Source of the DNA: Eonycteris spelaea
Taxonomy: Eukaryota; Chordata; Mammalia; Chiroptera; Pteropodidae
DNA length: 64,000 bases
Direction of reading: 5' to 3'
NCBI GenBank assembly: GCA_003508835.1
Contig: PUFA01000022.1
Coordinates: 1,736,001 to 1,800,000 of the forward strand
In this document: positions 24,022 to 36,264 of the stretch, in pieces
How positions within the stretch are numbered: position 1 is the stretch's first letter
How the letters are laid out: every line of letters starts with the position of its first letter
Notes under the pieces: generated by a model
What the model saw: the letters and a program-made list of their open reading frames with translations, nothing else
The model's database searches: none
What the model was told of the DNA's origin: nothing
Program-made: the position numbers and the translations under genes

Positions 24022-25454
24022 ACAACTGACTTAGGCATTTTATGTAACTTAATTTTTAAAATATTTTTTTGGATGAAGTCATATAAAAAGTGTTGTGAGC
24101 CGTATGCAACAGGTTTAGAAAATCGGTGGTCGGGAAAAGTTAGAGTAAAGGAGACAAACAGTCCCCCTTCACACCGTAAGCCCGGGGTGGATTTAGGGAG
24201 CCCACATTTTCCTTCAGCAGGACAGAGGCCGAAATATTAATTATTGCCTTGAAATGACAATGGAATGATGAATTACTGTGAGTTTTAATGGTAGGGGAAT
24301 TTTAGAAGAAGAATTATTTATATTTTTAAGAAAAATTTACAAAGGAAGAAAATTTTAGCAGGCTTAGTTACCTTGGTACAAAGATACTTGGTGATGGTTT
24401 TGCCTGAATGGCTTGTTGGACCAAATAATTAGATGGTTAGGTAAGGAATTTAATTATTTCTTTTTCATAGAATTGACTTCCTGTTTTGATGTCAATAACC
24501 AAATTTGGTTTATTTTAAATTAAGGGTTATGGAAATTAAATGGCGGTAGAATAAGATGAAGTCTATTTGTCCCATAAAACATATTTTACGTAATAAAATT
24601 GTAGAACAGAATCTTGGAATCACTCTGGCCCCAGCTCATTCTGTCATCTGTTGTTCCTGATTGGTAGCTTTTCCATGAGATCCTAGATTTAGTCAGAGAG
24701 TTGAGAGTCTTTTGTTTTGGACACAGCTATTTTACATGCTTAAGTATGCAAGCTTTATTAGTAAATAAAACTAATAGATACCAAAACTTGTCTCAGAGCG
24801 AGTCACAGTGACCAAATAGTTCTTTTAGTAATGGTTCCCTTTGACACAAAAAAAGTCATTGTCTGAACAAAATGCATATTTAGTACTATTTTTTATGTGC
24901 AAAAGTTATGCCTACTGTGCAAGAAAATTCCAAAATATAGGCTAATATGACTACTTTTCCTTCATTCCAAGTGAGATAATAATATAATAACTTTTGAGAA
25001 AACTCCTAGATATAAGATAATCCCAAAGATGTGTGAGATACATGTAGTATTTGGTTTATCTTTTCACTCTGCAAAGCCTTGTAGAAAGGTTTTCCCTGTG
25101 GTTGTGCAAAGGAAAGAATGGAATTAATGGAAACACTCAGTTTCATTTATCATTCAAATGTCGGCAAAGATAAACACCCCAAATTTATTTTTCCTAGTAA
25201 TTTTATTTAGTCGTTCTGAATGACTTTCTCTTTCTCTGAATCTCCCTCAAAGCATGTTGGCACTCTATCAATCAGTAGCAGAAAACAGAGAAGTCACTGG
25301 ATTCTCTGCTGTAATGAAGTGGGGACTGTATGGAAATAGTGCTGCCAAGTCAACCAGGCACTCAAAATAGAATTAAAATCTCATGATAACTACCGCCACA
25401 ATGTGCCAAGAGGGAAACAAAAAGGAAATTGTTCCCAAATGGAAGAGGAGGAAA
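24022..25454. other. Unassigned non-coding DNA
   Basis: No recognised gene or repeat. Confidence 0.45.
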
Positions 25455-25580
25455 GGCAGCACGGAGTCGTCACACTCCTGGGCCTTTGAATAACTTGCTT
25501 TATGTCCTTGGGTGATTCATTTAATTTCTCTGGGTTTTGAATTCCTCTCTGTAAAATGAGAGGATTGGACTAAATCAGTA
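25455..25580 (+). mobile_element. MIR-related SINE (MIR3-like)
   Basis: GGCAGCACGGAGTCGTCACA, then TGTCCTTGGGTGATTCATTT, TCTCTGGGTTTTGAATTCCTC, CTGTAAAATGAGAGGATTGG and ACTAAAT follow in order the MIR family (CTTGGGCAAGTCACTTAACC, CTCTGGGCCTCAGTTTCCTC, CTGTAAAATGAG) with the GGTTGGACTAGAT ending typical of MIR3-type copies. CAGTAGTTTCCAAATT directly afterwards could start a hAT fragment, not called. Confidence 0.75.
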
Positions 25581-25907
25581 GTTTCCAAATTATGTACCTT
25601 AGAATAATTGCAAGGAGGCCTTGAATTTATGCTTTATATACTTCCACAGTCACTAGGGTCGGAAGTCTAAGTGCAGTCATGTGGGAGCTGGAAAAATATT
25701 ATGTTTTTAAAAAACGTCCTCATTTGAAAAGCTTCGACTCAGTGGCTCAATGGTATGTGGAGTCTTCTCAGCTTATAGAATGCCATTATTCTATGAGTCA
25801 GAAAGTCAGATGTTGAGATGCCTGGTTCCCACTTGAAGTCTTTCTCCCCAAACGGTGTTATTGGATAGAACCCGTTAGGAGTATGGTTTTCCAAGCCAGA
25901 CTTTCAT
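25581..25907. other. Unassigned DNA, possible hAT remnant at the left
   Basis: The start resembles a hAT terminus, but no partner end was found. The rest is unrecognised. Confidence 0.35.
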
Positions 25908-25909
25908 TA

Positions 25910-25940
<31 letters not shown>

Positions 25941-25952
25941 TATTTATTATTC
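25908..25952. repeat. (ATT)n microsatellite
   Basis: More than a dozen ATT units with one ATATT interruption near the right end. Confidence 0.9.
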
Positions 25953-27769
25953 TTTACCTTGGACAAGTTACTGAAATTTTCATTTTCTTCATCTGAGACA
26001 ACTATTTGAAAAGACTTAGAAGACGTTTTAAGTGTTCCTCTATCCCAAGACGCTCTTGTTGCTTGCCTTGGTCCAGTACCCTCAGCCTGCTAGTGCTGCC
26101 TGTGGAGCATGGGGCAGATTAGCTGTCAGGTCTGCTGATCGTTGGAGCTCTTCTTCCTGCTTCCTTTTCCTCTACCGCATCCACATTAATACCTTATTTA
26201 TCCATCTGGTTAGTTTTCCACTCTTAGGCTGATGTAGTATTTGTGGTTTAAGAATCTTTTATAGTTATGTAATAACTCAAGCAGTTATACTTATTATTTT
26301 TAGAAGAGAAATGATATAGATTCTTATAAACAGTTCAAAGCAAGCCAGTAGATCAACTGGAAATTGAGTAGAATAATAACAATTTCATATTACTTTATAG
26401 TCATAGAATTTTGTCTTTTTCCTCTCTGTGGCTGTAAATTCCTGAAATAACTGATTTCCCACCCCCCCCATTTCCCTCCTTCCGTTGAGTCCCCTGCCTG
26501 AGTGCTTGCGAGTGTGTGCATTTATCCCCGTTGTAGAGCTCAGTCGAAGGCTCCCATTTATATTCTCGTCGGTCTTTCATTGATCTCTGAGCCCCGGGTC
26601 ATTGCTGCCCTGAGCACTGAAGCTGCGGCCACCCTGCCAGGGCCGCTCCGTGTGCTGAGGGACAAGGACATTCGCTTCCCATCCACATACTGGATTCCAC
26701 TCCATCTAAACTCAGGCCGTGGGAGCAGATGGCCTCCCTTAGAAATGGAAATAAATGGTTATCTCTTGAAACAGGAGGGATTAAGGCTTCAAGTGTCTGG
26801 GTGGCTGAAGCATCCTGCTTTCAGGATTACTGAAGATGCTACTTGAAAGGAACAGGAATTCCCCAATGCTCAACAATCTCCTTCTTCATATTAACTTTTA
26901 ATTAGTATTTTAACAATGTTCTGCAGACGTGGATGGGTGGTACAAAAGGTCAACCAACTTAATATTCATTAGAAAATGTCATTAAATAAAGGTTTTTTTT
27001 TTTTTTTAAGAAAACACATGAACTAATTTAAAAGGGAGGACAAGTTCTCTATAGGCTAATGATAAGGGAAAATTTTTTTTTTATATTCAACATTCTTGGC
27101 CACAAGCAAAGGAAGTTTCAATAAACTTATATGTTATCCTTAAATATGACTACTTTAGAATAATAACCTAAAAGTAAAAATAAAAATTTGTCTGAAAAGA
27201 AAACGTTGTAATAGTAAAAATAATTATGTTCGGATTGAAAATAATTTTATGTGGATTGATTCTTAAAAGACTGTTTTCATCAAAATTCCCTAAAATTGAA
27301 AAACAAATCCACATTAAAAATAGCATACTTTAGGACATTTATAAAAGTGGATTGATCAGAGATTTATTGATGTTCTTGTCTCTGCTTTTAACTTTTTTAG
27401 CTTACCTCTGAGCCATCTGAATAACACTTGTATCTTTTCAAATATTGCAGACCTTTTCTCCCAAATAAGCATAGTTTTTATTTGGTTCTACCTAAAAAAT
27501 GTTCTATTAACATTTTTATGATACAGTTTTTACTAGACAATATCTTACTCCATAATCAACTTATGACTGACTGAAAATGCTGTCTCTTGGTATATATTCT
27601 TCTGAGGAACGGTCTGCATGAATATTGTGTGCTATCTTCCTCAGCTGCTGAAGAAAATAAAAAGAATAAAGGACACAGATATGCTGCCTTATGTCAGGGG
27701 GAACCATCAACTGCACATAGAATTCACTGCTAACTGGGCCATGGTGTAAATTTATTTACCCCCAGAATA
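25953..27769. other. Unassigned non-coding DNA
   Basis: Contains a T-run at about 26993-27007 and no recognised repeat family. A 114-codon plus-strand frame (26502-26846) in a GC-richer patch has no recognised domain. Confidence 0.45.
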
Positions 27770-27990
27770 GCTGCCACCATTTACTGAGTAACTGTTAGGT
27801 TCCAGCAGTCATGCTAAGCATTTTCCATCATCATCTTAATTTTTCACAGGAGTCTTTTGAAGTAGACATATGATTAGGAAGTTCCAGTAAAGGGAATTGG
27901 GGCTTAGAGAAGTTAGTTAACTTTTAGATGATCACATAGCAACTAAAAGATAATAGCAGAACCACTAAGAATGATGCATAGTAAGAATTT
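27770..27990 (-). mobile_element. MIR SINE, nearly full length
   Basis: Plus-strand order is ATTTACTGAGTAACTGTTAG, then ATGCTAAGCATTTTCCATCA, then TTTCACAGGAGTCTTTTGAA, GGGCTTAGAGAAGTTAGTTA and ATAGCAACTAAAAG. This is the reversed MIR consensus from its 3' end (TTTATTGAGC) to its tRNA-derived half (GAGGTTAAGTAACTTGCC). Diverged but collinear. Confidence 0.85.
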
Positions 27991-29439
27991 GTCATATCGG
28001 TTTGACCTTACGAACTTGTGGGAGCTGGTTTAATGACCCGCATAAGGGTCGTCCCTCTGATGCTGCAGGGCAGACAGTAGGGAGGAGATGACAGTTCTGA
28101 AGTACGGAAGAATGAGGGGACCCCGAGCGCATCAGCGACACTGGACTCTGGCAGGGTTGCCTGGAGCCTGTGTCAGCCTCGCGTCCCCAAGCCTCCAGTT
28201 TTGATGAGGAGAGTGACGCGTGAGGGAGCCCAGTGCCCTTCGTCACAGAGCTAAGCGCACACGTGAGCCAGGAGTCAGAGAAGCGGAGGGAGGTGCAGCA
28301 GCAGGAGGGACCTTAGATGCCAGCAGACATGTGACGGTGTGCGTGATGTGCTGTCCCACGGTCGCCCCTGCCGCGTGTGTGACTAGGGCTGAGTTGAAAA
28401 CAGCAAGAAAGGGAATTGCAGGCCGTGGAGTCCCGGCTTAGCAATTTGGTCAAATTGGCCCAACACTGCGAACGCTCGGTGAAGCCATGACACGGGTCTT
28501 TTCTCATACCAACTCCTATTAACTTCTCTGAAAGGATGTATTGTCCCATCCTCTTATGAGTTATTAACATTATTTAAATTTGTTTTTGACTCTGCAACCA
28601 ACCATGTTCCTAATTTTTCTCACCCATAATAATCCACATAAATCTGTGCAATTCGGGAAATCAAGGTGAAGACACACTAAGCTTTCATTGATTAGATGAA
28701 AAACAATCTCTAAAAATGAAAACATATTGCATTGTTTTGGCAGCAAAATGAAAAGAATTTAAACAGAAATCACCTGCTGCCCTCCACACTTCTTTTGGTT
28801 GTGTAGGGGTTTGGAATGAGCCACCCCAAGATGTGCCTCAACAGTAAGCAAATTATTTTGAGCTAAAGGCAACCAAGACCCTGTGGGCTCAAGAGGAGCT
28901 TCTGCTCCACCCCCCTTAACTACCTAGAAAAGTTTAAATTAGGAAACTGGCTTTAGTAAGTCATCGCAAGAAATGGACTTTTTATCTGTCTGTATGGACG
29001 GCAGCCAAACTGCTGGCCGCGGACTGTGTGCTCTCCCTGCGGTGACCTCTGAAGCATCCGGGTGTTCTCGGCACCTGTCAGAGGCTCCTCTGTACCGCCG
29101 TCCCCTGCCTGCCCCAGAGCCTGCCATGCGTGCGTGTGGGCTGCCCAGGCCTGCGCTGTAATCCAGCTCGTCACTTCCTCTTGCTGACCCGTCTCATGTC
29201 TATTTGATTATTAGACCCTCCGAAAGCGCCTTGAGGGCAGAGGGAAATTTCTTCCTCTCCTGCATGTGGCTCAAGAGAGAAGTCCGGTGGCCTGAACGTG
29301 GCTGCTGTTAGGAATGGCCCCCCATGCTGGCCACGCTTGCTTGCATCAGTCACCCCGCGATGTCAGGACCAAGCGACCTCTCTTCTGCAGACTGATCCTT
29401 ACGTGACGCTCTGCAGCATCTCTTTCGGCCCCCATCAGT
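27991..29439. other. Unassigned DNA with GC-rich stretches
   Basis: GC-rich and CpG-richer sections lie at about 28100-28440 and 28990-29160. GAGGGCAGAGGGAAATTT near 29234 resembles part of an L2 tail, but the rest does not follow. No exon recognised. Confidence 0.4.
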
Positions 29440-31462
29440 CACCCGCTCATGACTTCGGGGGATTCGCTCTCAGTCTTCGGCATTTTTGAATCTTTCTCTG
29501 AATGCCCCTCTTTTCTTGCTGTGACAGAAACCTGGCTCACCCCTGAAGAGCCAGGATTTTCTACAGGATTCCGCCGGGTGGTGGCCGTTTCCCCGCCGAG
29601 GCCTGTGGGCTCCGTCGCCATGGAGGGGGGCCGTTCTCTTCCTGCTGCACGCGCGGGCACCTCAGGCCGGCGCCTCCCCCTTCCCGTGCTCCCCGGCTGG
29701 GAGTTCGGGGCTCCCGTGGCTCTCGCCCTCTATCCACACCACTTCCCACCCTGAGGGGAGTTTTGTTCTTGCCCCACTGCACCTCCGTGCCACTCCTGCC
29801 AAATTCCTGGTGGGCTCGCTTTCCACTTTCACGAAACAGGCGCGCTTCTAGTCTCTCAGGTTGTTAATCTTATTATTAGATTTTTACTGCAATAATCATG
29901 CCCTTTACTCTATAAACTCACTATCTCGTGGGCATAGCTCTTATTATTAATAACTATAATCACTCCATAATCTCGATTTTGAGGATCCTGTTCTCAGACC
30001 ATGTTTTCCCTGCAGCTCAAGCCTTTGGCACCCTTTCCGCGGTGGTGGGCCATCCCCACCCAGGCCCTCAGCGTATTGATCCGCCCTTCTTGCCTATACG
30101 GGCATTTCTTTGAGGCCCTCGTCAGTCTGTTGCTTCAAATGCCTTCTGTGTGCTCATGAGTCCAGTTTTCTTGCTTCCCGCTCCGCGCTTCTCCTGCTGC
30201 ACGACCCTATGTGTAGGCGCCTCCTTGGCGTCCCATGTGAGTGAGCGCCCTAACCCCCTGCCCCACAGCCTGCTTCTCTCGCTGTCCCTGGCACTTCGGT
30301 GGATGTCACTTCCATCCTTCCAGCTGCAAAGGCCAAAGACCTGAGAACCATCCTTTATTATTCTCTCTCGTTTCACAACTTATACCTGACCTATCGTTTT
30401 CGGTTCACCTTACTTTCAAAACCTTCAGAATATTACCTCTTCTCTTCACTTTCAAATGCACCGCTCTTAGGAAAGCATGTTTTGCCTGGATTCTTTTACC
30501 CTCTCCGTGGTTTTTTGTCTATTCTCAGAACATAACAGTCGATCAAAACTGCCTCGTTAAAACATCAGCTGAACCATGTCACTCTTCTTGCAAGTGTCTG
30601 GCTCTGACGCCACTCAGGGGCCAGGGGCCTGGGAATTCCCGTGTGGCAGACACTGCGCTCCCTCTTCAACATCGTCTTCTGCTGGCGCCCCTCTGGGAGA
30701 ACCCTTGGACCGGTGCTCACAACCTCGATTTCATTCCGTTTGCAGTGGTCCGAAGCTAAAGTCTGCAGCTCCTGGATTCCCTAGTCTGACCTGTGATGGC
30801 TTCCACCAGTTCATCGCATTTGTGACCAATTTAAAATGTGTGAGTGAAGTGGAGGCCAGCTTCTTTGCTCTGTGTGGGTACTTCGAGGCAGCTGTAGTGC
30901 TGGCCTCCACGTCCTTGAAATTGTCCCCAGTTTGATGTGTATGGAGACACTGCGGTGGTAACACCGAGAGAGCAAGTCACCCTTTCCTGCTGTCCCCATC
31001 ACAGCTAAGACGGTGGGTCCTTCGGCTGCTTCATTCAGTGGCCAGACCTCCAGGAATCTACATCATTCTCTGTATTCAACATTGCATTCTATTTGACATA
31101 ATAACAGAGGTTTCTATTTACTGTGCTCAACTATTGATCTATACTCTCTCTTAGATTTTTAGGAAGAAGTCATTGTCTCTGTGAGAACTTCAGGGGCCAC
31201 TCCATCTAGAAGTTCACCTCCCCCAACACACTTCCTCTTCCCTTTCCATGATATATTTTCTCTTAGCACTTCCCACTTTTTAGTATGTAATCTGTTTAAT
31301 ATAGTTTACCTAGTTATCTTATTTATTGCTGCTCCACCTCAGAACGTAGGCTTTATAAGAGCCAGGATTCGTTTTTCAATGAGTGCTGCATTCCCAGTGC
31401 CTGGAACAATGCCTTGTACATAGTGGATACTCTGAAAATACTCGTCAAATGAATAAATTCGA
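29440..31462 (+). mobile_element. Long LINE-2 copy with endonuclease and reverse-transcriptase relics
   Basis: Three parts run in L2 order. First, the frame at 29449-29754 contains FLAVTETWLTPEE, matching the conserved LxxTETWL motif of the APE-type endonuclease in CR1/L2 LINEs. Second, at about 30120-30630 the DNA follows the end of the reverse-transcriptase region. The frame at 30299-30535 has VTSILPAAKAKDLRTIL, like L2 TTIHPVAQARNLGVIL, and CCATGTCACTCTTCTTGC near 30574 fits the L2 CATGTCACTCCTCTGC stretch. Third, about 31230-31462 is the L2 3' end (CATTCCCAGTGCCTGGAACA, then CATAGTGGATACTCTG, then AAATGAATAAAT). Stretches between (29760-30050 and 30650-31220) align poorly, so internal deletions or insertions are likely. 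It is dead: stops and frameshifts are frequent. Confidence 0.75.
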
Positions 31463-31496
31463 TCAGGGACTTTGTTCTGTGCTCCTCGTTGATACC

Positions 31497-31527
<31 letters not shown>

Positions 31528-31613
31528 ACATATATATATAAAATATATATACACATACACACACATATACGCAAAAGTATAAGAATATGCGCACACACAC
31601 ACACACTCATAGA
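31497..31613. repeat. Compound (TA)n / (CA)n microsatellite
   Basis: A (TA)n block of about 26 bases starts at 31497, followed by TATATATAAAATATATATACACATACAC-type sequence and a (CA)n block at about 31590-31607. It lies about 35 bp beyond the 3' end of the L2 copy. Confidence 0.9.
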
Positions 31614-34489
31614 CTATTGCTAAGTATATGCATTATTTATAAGAAGCTATGTTTCTTTAAATCTGTCTTGCGTCACAGTGTGAGTGAAGTGACATTTACT
31701 ATTTCAGCATTGTTCCCCTTCTTTTTGCAGAGGGTTACAAAGCAGTGCTGTTTCAGGACTCTGCTGATCAATTAAAACAACAGCTACAAAATCTAAAAGC
31801 TTCTTGAATGGAAGAAGGAGTTCATTGTTATGTTTTTTGACCTCAGATTCCATTTGAAATGGCATGAGAAAAGCATTTTAGTTTTCTGTTTGACCCCAGA
31901 TATTTGGTTGGTTTGATCAAGCTTTAAAGATTTTTATTTTTAGCTGCTTAGCTGTGTTAAATCTGAGCTTCCAGATTTTTCTAAAATGTCCTCTGTAGAT
32001 TCTTTCTTCATTATATTCAGTATCAAGTAAAAGAACAAGGCAGAGGCAGAATCTATAGAGTCACTTGCCTCCTAGCAAATGGGAAAATTGACATTATGAA
32101 ATGCAGCCTGTCTCCCTCTCATTCTTTATATTCTTCTTGTCCTCAAGGGCTGTTTTCAAAGGCCATGCATACTTTCACTGCAGAGAATTGGTGCTGCGTC
32201 TCTGCCCTACCCTCCAACGGGATGACAGACGCAGACAGACTCAGTCATACGTATTCACAGGCATGCACACAAAAGACACACCTCAGCCACTAAAAATAAA
32301 AAACGGGAAATCAATATCTGACCTTTCCAAACAAGGGAGACACGGTGGCTTCTATTTCTAGTATCTGATTTCTAACAGTTAATTCCATATTTAAAATTAG
32401 AAGAGATCAATCCTCATTTTATTATTATCAGGCATCAAGGAAGTTGAAAACGCTCTCCATGGATTATTTTTTAGGGTAAAATATCCAAATGCAGGAATAA
32501 TTTCTGGTACAGAGTAGGGCTGAGTTGAAAAGTTCTTTGTTTTGTACCAGATCACTGGTCACCTGAATGAAAGCAAGACCTTTAGTTCCCGTTAGGGCCT
32601 TAGAGTGGCCGGCATCGATCTTCTGCTGTTTCTCGCCTTTCCCCCCAGGTTTGTTTGCCTCTTTAGAAGCCTTCAGATCCTCTGAGGTAATTTTCAGAGA
32701 AATAGGTTGAAGGTTCTGGAATCAATGAAACTGTCAGAAAGTGAAGCAGATTAAGGGACCCTGACACTGGCATAGGATTAATATAAATGTAAATTTCCAT
32801 TTACAGATAAAAAGTCTGTACAAAGATTAGGGATTTCTAATATAAAAAATGTAAATATCTGAAAACACAGAGGTTCCACTCGAAGTATCTAGGAAAAGAA
32901 ACAGATGATGAGCGCAAGCCTGTTCGAGTCACTAAAATCAAACCACTTGCCATTTCCTAGGTCACATCTTCCCCAGGTTTATTTAGAGGACCGTCTAAAT
33001 ATTTCTCTGAGACTGTCCCTGCCATAAGCACTCGCGAACACTTTTCTCTAAATCTGATAAAATTAGATAACTCATACACTCTTAAGATACAGAAATATTT
33101 ATTATGTCAAAAACAGAATAAAGATTTTTTCCATGAATTATTTACTTCATAAAAATATGAACAGTGATTATATTTCTCAAAGGTTCACCAAGTCATAATC
33201 ATTGTGATCCTTGTCACCAGTGCCAAAGCAAAGAGAAGAGCGATATAATTTTCCTGTAATAATATGCCCCTGGAAGCCAGTCCGCACACTTGACGCCAAA
33301 ACAGCTTTCTTTTATGAGATTGCGAGATAACTGTATAAGCCTCTGCATTTATAGTTATGGGAAATTTGCCTTATAAAATAAAGTGAGCTTCATGGCAGCA
33401 GGACAAAAATGTAGGTAATTTTCTTGGCAAAAAGAATCCTTTAAATGTTATGGTTTAGTCTTAGTATACAAATAAATGTAAGATAAAATCCTTTAACATC
33501 TAGACTGACCTCGCCCCACTGACTGAGTGTATCTGCTCAACTCAGATGACCTGTGCCATGGTCACAAGGATTTGCTGAGCATATAACTGTGTTCGCTAAA
33601 ATCTGCATTAATTGTGATCTTAGACAGAGGGATAAAGGTAACAATGGAGGCTTTTCTTGGCAGTCTTTTTTATTTTTCAAATATCGTCAAACCTGAGGGC
33701 GCAAACATCGGCTGGTCCGCAGCAAGCTAGTGTGTGAGCGGCCGCCGCCGCCCTATCTCAAGCAGCTGACGAGTGTTCAGATGAACTGTGCTTGGATCTA
33801 AAAATTCATGCAAGGCGAAGCTTCAGCTTGGCTGACTTGGCTGTAAAAAATATAAGAACTGTTAGACAAGACTCACAGGACATTTTTGACACCCTGGAAA
33901 GTACTTGGTAAACACCTCAGAATGCTTTTAAGGCCCTTTTCAGACTTTTGCTGATTTTATTAAACTGGGAGCTTTAAAATTATTTGTAGGTTTTCTTTAA
34001 AGTTATTTTATCAGATGCAGGTAGAATACATTCTCTACAGGCTGATTTTCCCATCAAAAAAAAAAAAAGACAAATTGTACTTTTTAATTTTCTTTACTAC
34101 CTGTGCTTGAAATTTTGTAGTCTTTGCTATTCATTTGAAATTGGTCAGTGTGTGCAATATTTTATGTAAATGCTTGAATGATTAAGCTTTTAAAAATTAT
34201 ATCTAGAAAAGTAAATAATGAATTTTCGATAATGTACTACTTAAAAAGATTCAGTACCCCAAAAGTACTACACTCATGTAGTAAACCTGACATTTGGATT
34301 TAAGTCTGCAATATTATAATTGAAAAAGTTTTTAAAACACATTTTTGAACCACATTGTTTTTGTCATTAGCCATAAGCCATATAGCTAAATAATGCTGCT
34401 TGATTTTTGTAGTAAACAATCATATTAACTCATTAAGCTCTAAAATCTAAGAATGACTAATTTTCAAATTCCATATTTAACACTGACCA
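31614..34489. other. Largely unassigned, repeat-poor DNA
   Basis: No repeat family recognised over nearly 2.9 kb apart from simple A-runs. It holds a candidate terminal exon at 31731-31807 and a small GC island (GAGCGGCCGCCGCCGCC) near 33738-33753 in otherwise AT-rich DNA. The lack of repeats fits a constrained non-coding region, but that is inference. Confidence 0.4.
31731..31807 (+). other. Candidate short terminal coding exon (unrecognised)
   Basis: A strong acceptor-like sequence (TTCCCCTTCTTTTTGCAG, ending at 31730) precedes an open frame from 31733 that begins GYKAVLFQDSADQ, continues with a Gln/Leu-rich helix-like segment ending QLQNLKAS, and stops at TGA (31805-31807). The polar, coiled-coil-like composition is what one sees at real protein ends. 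Against it, 24 open codons are expected by chance in roughly a third of cases, no close AATAAA was found, and I do not recognise the protein. Confidence 0.17.
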
Positions 34490-34560
34490 GCCTCAGGGTC
34501 TTGGACAAATTACCGAACGATCGATCTGTGAACCGGGGCTAGTTCACAGAGATAGACGCT
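34490..34560 (+). mobile_element. Possible MIR fragment
   Basis: CTCAGGGTCTTGGACAAATT followed by ACCGAACGATCGATCTGTGA resembles the MIR core (GTGACCTTGGGCAAGTTACT, then TAACCTCTCTG). Short and diverged. Confidence 0.4.
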
Positions 34561-35244
34561 GTGGTCCCTGCACTCAGCTGCCTGACACCGAATAGGACTG
34601 CAAAGAGTTTGTAGCCGCTGTGACTTTTTAAGCATAATTAATAACGGGCACCAGAATTCTCTTTATTGAGACATGCTCTCGATGAAGAAAATATTTTGAT
34701 GGTCCAGCTGGAGATTGAAAGACAGGTTCAAAGCCTGAACGTAGACGGAAAAGGCAGAATAAAGCAATTTGCTAATTGCTATATAAAACAAAATGCAAAG
34801 AATTTGATTTAAGAAAAAATAGAAGGCAGCACAGAACTGAAAGAGGCAGTACCCAATCACATGAAATATCAAAATAATATTGATGGAATTATAAATATGG
34901 CTGATAATGGCTGAAGAGTTTTTTTAAGCATAGTCATTTTAATAGTCAACTGATATATTTAATACATTAAATGTAACAGTCTATTCTAATTTCTGCTTTA
35001 GAGCCAGTAACTCCCTCCTCTTCCTCCATAAGCCTTCGGTGAAAGCTTCCTTACAAACACACGATGACTAGTTGTGAGTGGACCCACCCCTACCACACTC
35101 CCACCCTCACCCCCGCCGCAGGGCAACATGAGGGTGAACAAGAATAATTCTACAGGTTGGCAAAAAATTCCATTAAAAAAATCCTTGGAAGCTGAATGTC
35201 AGCTCCAGAGAAGGCTAGCAAACTTCTGCTGGCGGTGAGATGGG
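34561..35244. other. Unassigned non-coding DNA
   Basis: No recognised feature. A C-rich tract lies at 35085-35120. Confidence 0.45.
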
Positions 35245-36264
35245 GTGATGACTGACCTTCCCTCTTCGTTCTTGACCAGTGGAGAAATGGATTCACGTGT
35301 GGGACAGAAGGACATTAAAATCTGGCACTGCTTCATGTATTGTACAGCCGGGTCAGCTGGCCTGGGAAGTCACTGCCTGGCCCTGTGGTCTCTCCCTGGG
35401 TTCCGCTCCCTGTCTCTGCTCAGGGCTGTAGGCCTCCCTAGGTGGGGTGGTGCCTTCCCCATAAGCAAGTTCACTCTTGAGGGCAGAGAGGGGATATGTC
35501 CACAGGACAGGGACAGACGTTTCCAAAGGAAACCCAGACGGGTTTTCCTTCCATGCCTTGGTCCTTTTTATTTGGTCATAGTCTTGAGATTCACGATTTG
35601 GCCCTGTTTAGGGAGAGACTGGAAGGTCTCTAGGAAGTCTTCTCAGGGCAGCATGTTGTCGCCAGGCCAGGGTCCACCCCAGTGTTGCTCGGGTGTTCGT
35701 TTTGTCAGCCCATGGGATGTGACAGCCATAGATCTGGTCACTAGGGGCATAGCTGTCCTACTCAGGGGGAAGCTGAGCAGGCTCTTATTCTCAACCACTT
35801 GTTTGTGATTTCTCTTGGGTCCACAGGTGAGTATTAGGGGAAGTGCCTGTGCACCATGTCTTGCTTGTTTATAATGGGGAAGAAATCTCCACTGTGAAGA
35901 AGGGACAAGGTGGGGAAATTTGTAGACTTCCTTTCCTAGAGAAGGTTCAAGACCTGGGAGGGAACTGGGTATGAGTGGCGCTTCCACATCCTGTATTTTC
36001 CAGGTGGACCAGATACCTTCTGTTCACACCTCTGTCCCCATTCTCTGCTTCCTTTTGGCTCAGTCAGTGTCTACCGAGGAGGTCAACTTGGGTGGAACAT
36101 ATCAAATGGTCCTTTTTGCTCTGGGTGGATACGGCCATGGAGAAGGTATAGCAGAAGATAGAATAGGGACAGAACAAGGAGATCAAGTTGACTGTTGCTC
36201 AGCCGTCTCCCTAATGGGTTATCTAAATCCTCTCAGCTGTGATCCTCTCTACATGACTCTCTGA
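35245..36264 (+). other. Unassigned GC-richer block holding the longest open frame (187 codons)
   Basis: A 187-codon plus-strand frame spans 35245-35808, and a 97-codon frame lies at 35971-36264. The 187-residue product has scattered Cys, Trp and Arg and no recognised domain, signal peptide or repeat. The composition is what a stop-poor, GC-richer stretch gives by chance. CAGGTGAGTATTAG at 35825-35838 resembles a splice donor. The block could be an old LTR-type repeat, which I cannot confirm. I do not call a gene. Confidence 0.3.

Noticed and set aside
30241..30759. 172-codon plus-strand frame as a possible gene
   Set aside because: It overlaps the L2 reverse-transcriptase relic, and the L2-like reading is in a different frame (30299-30535).
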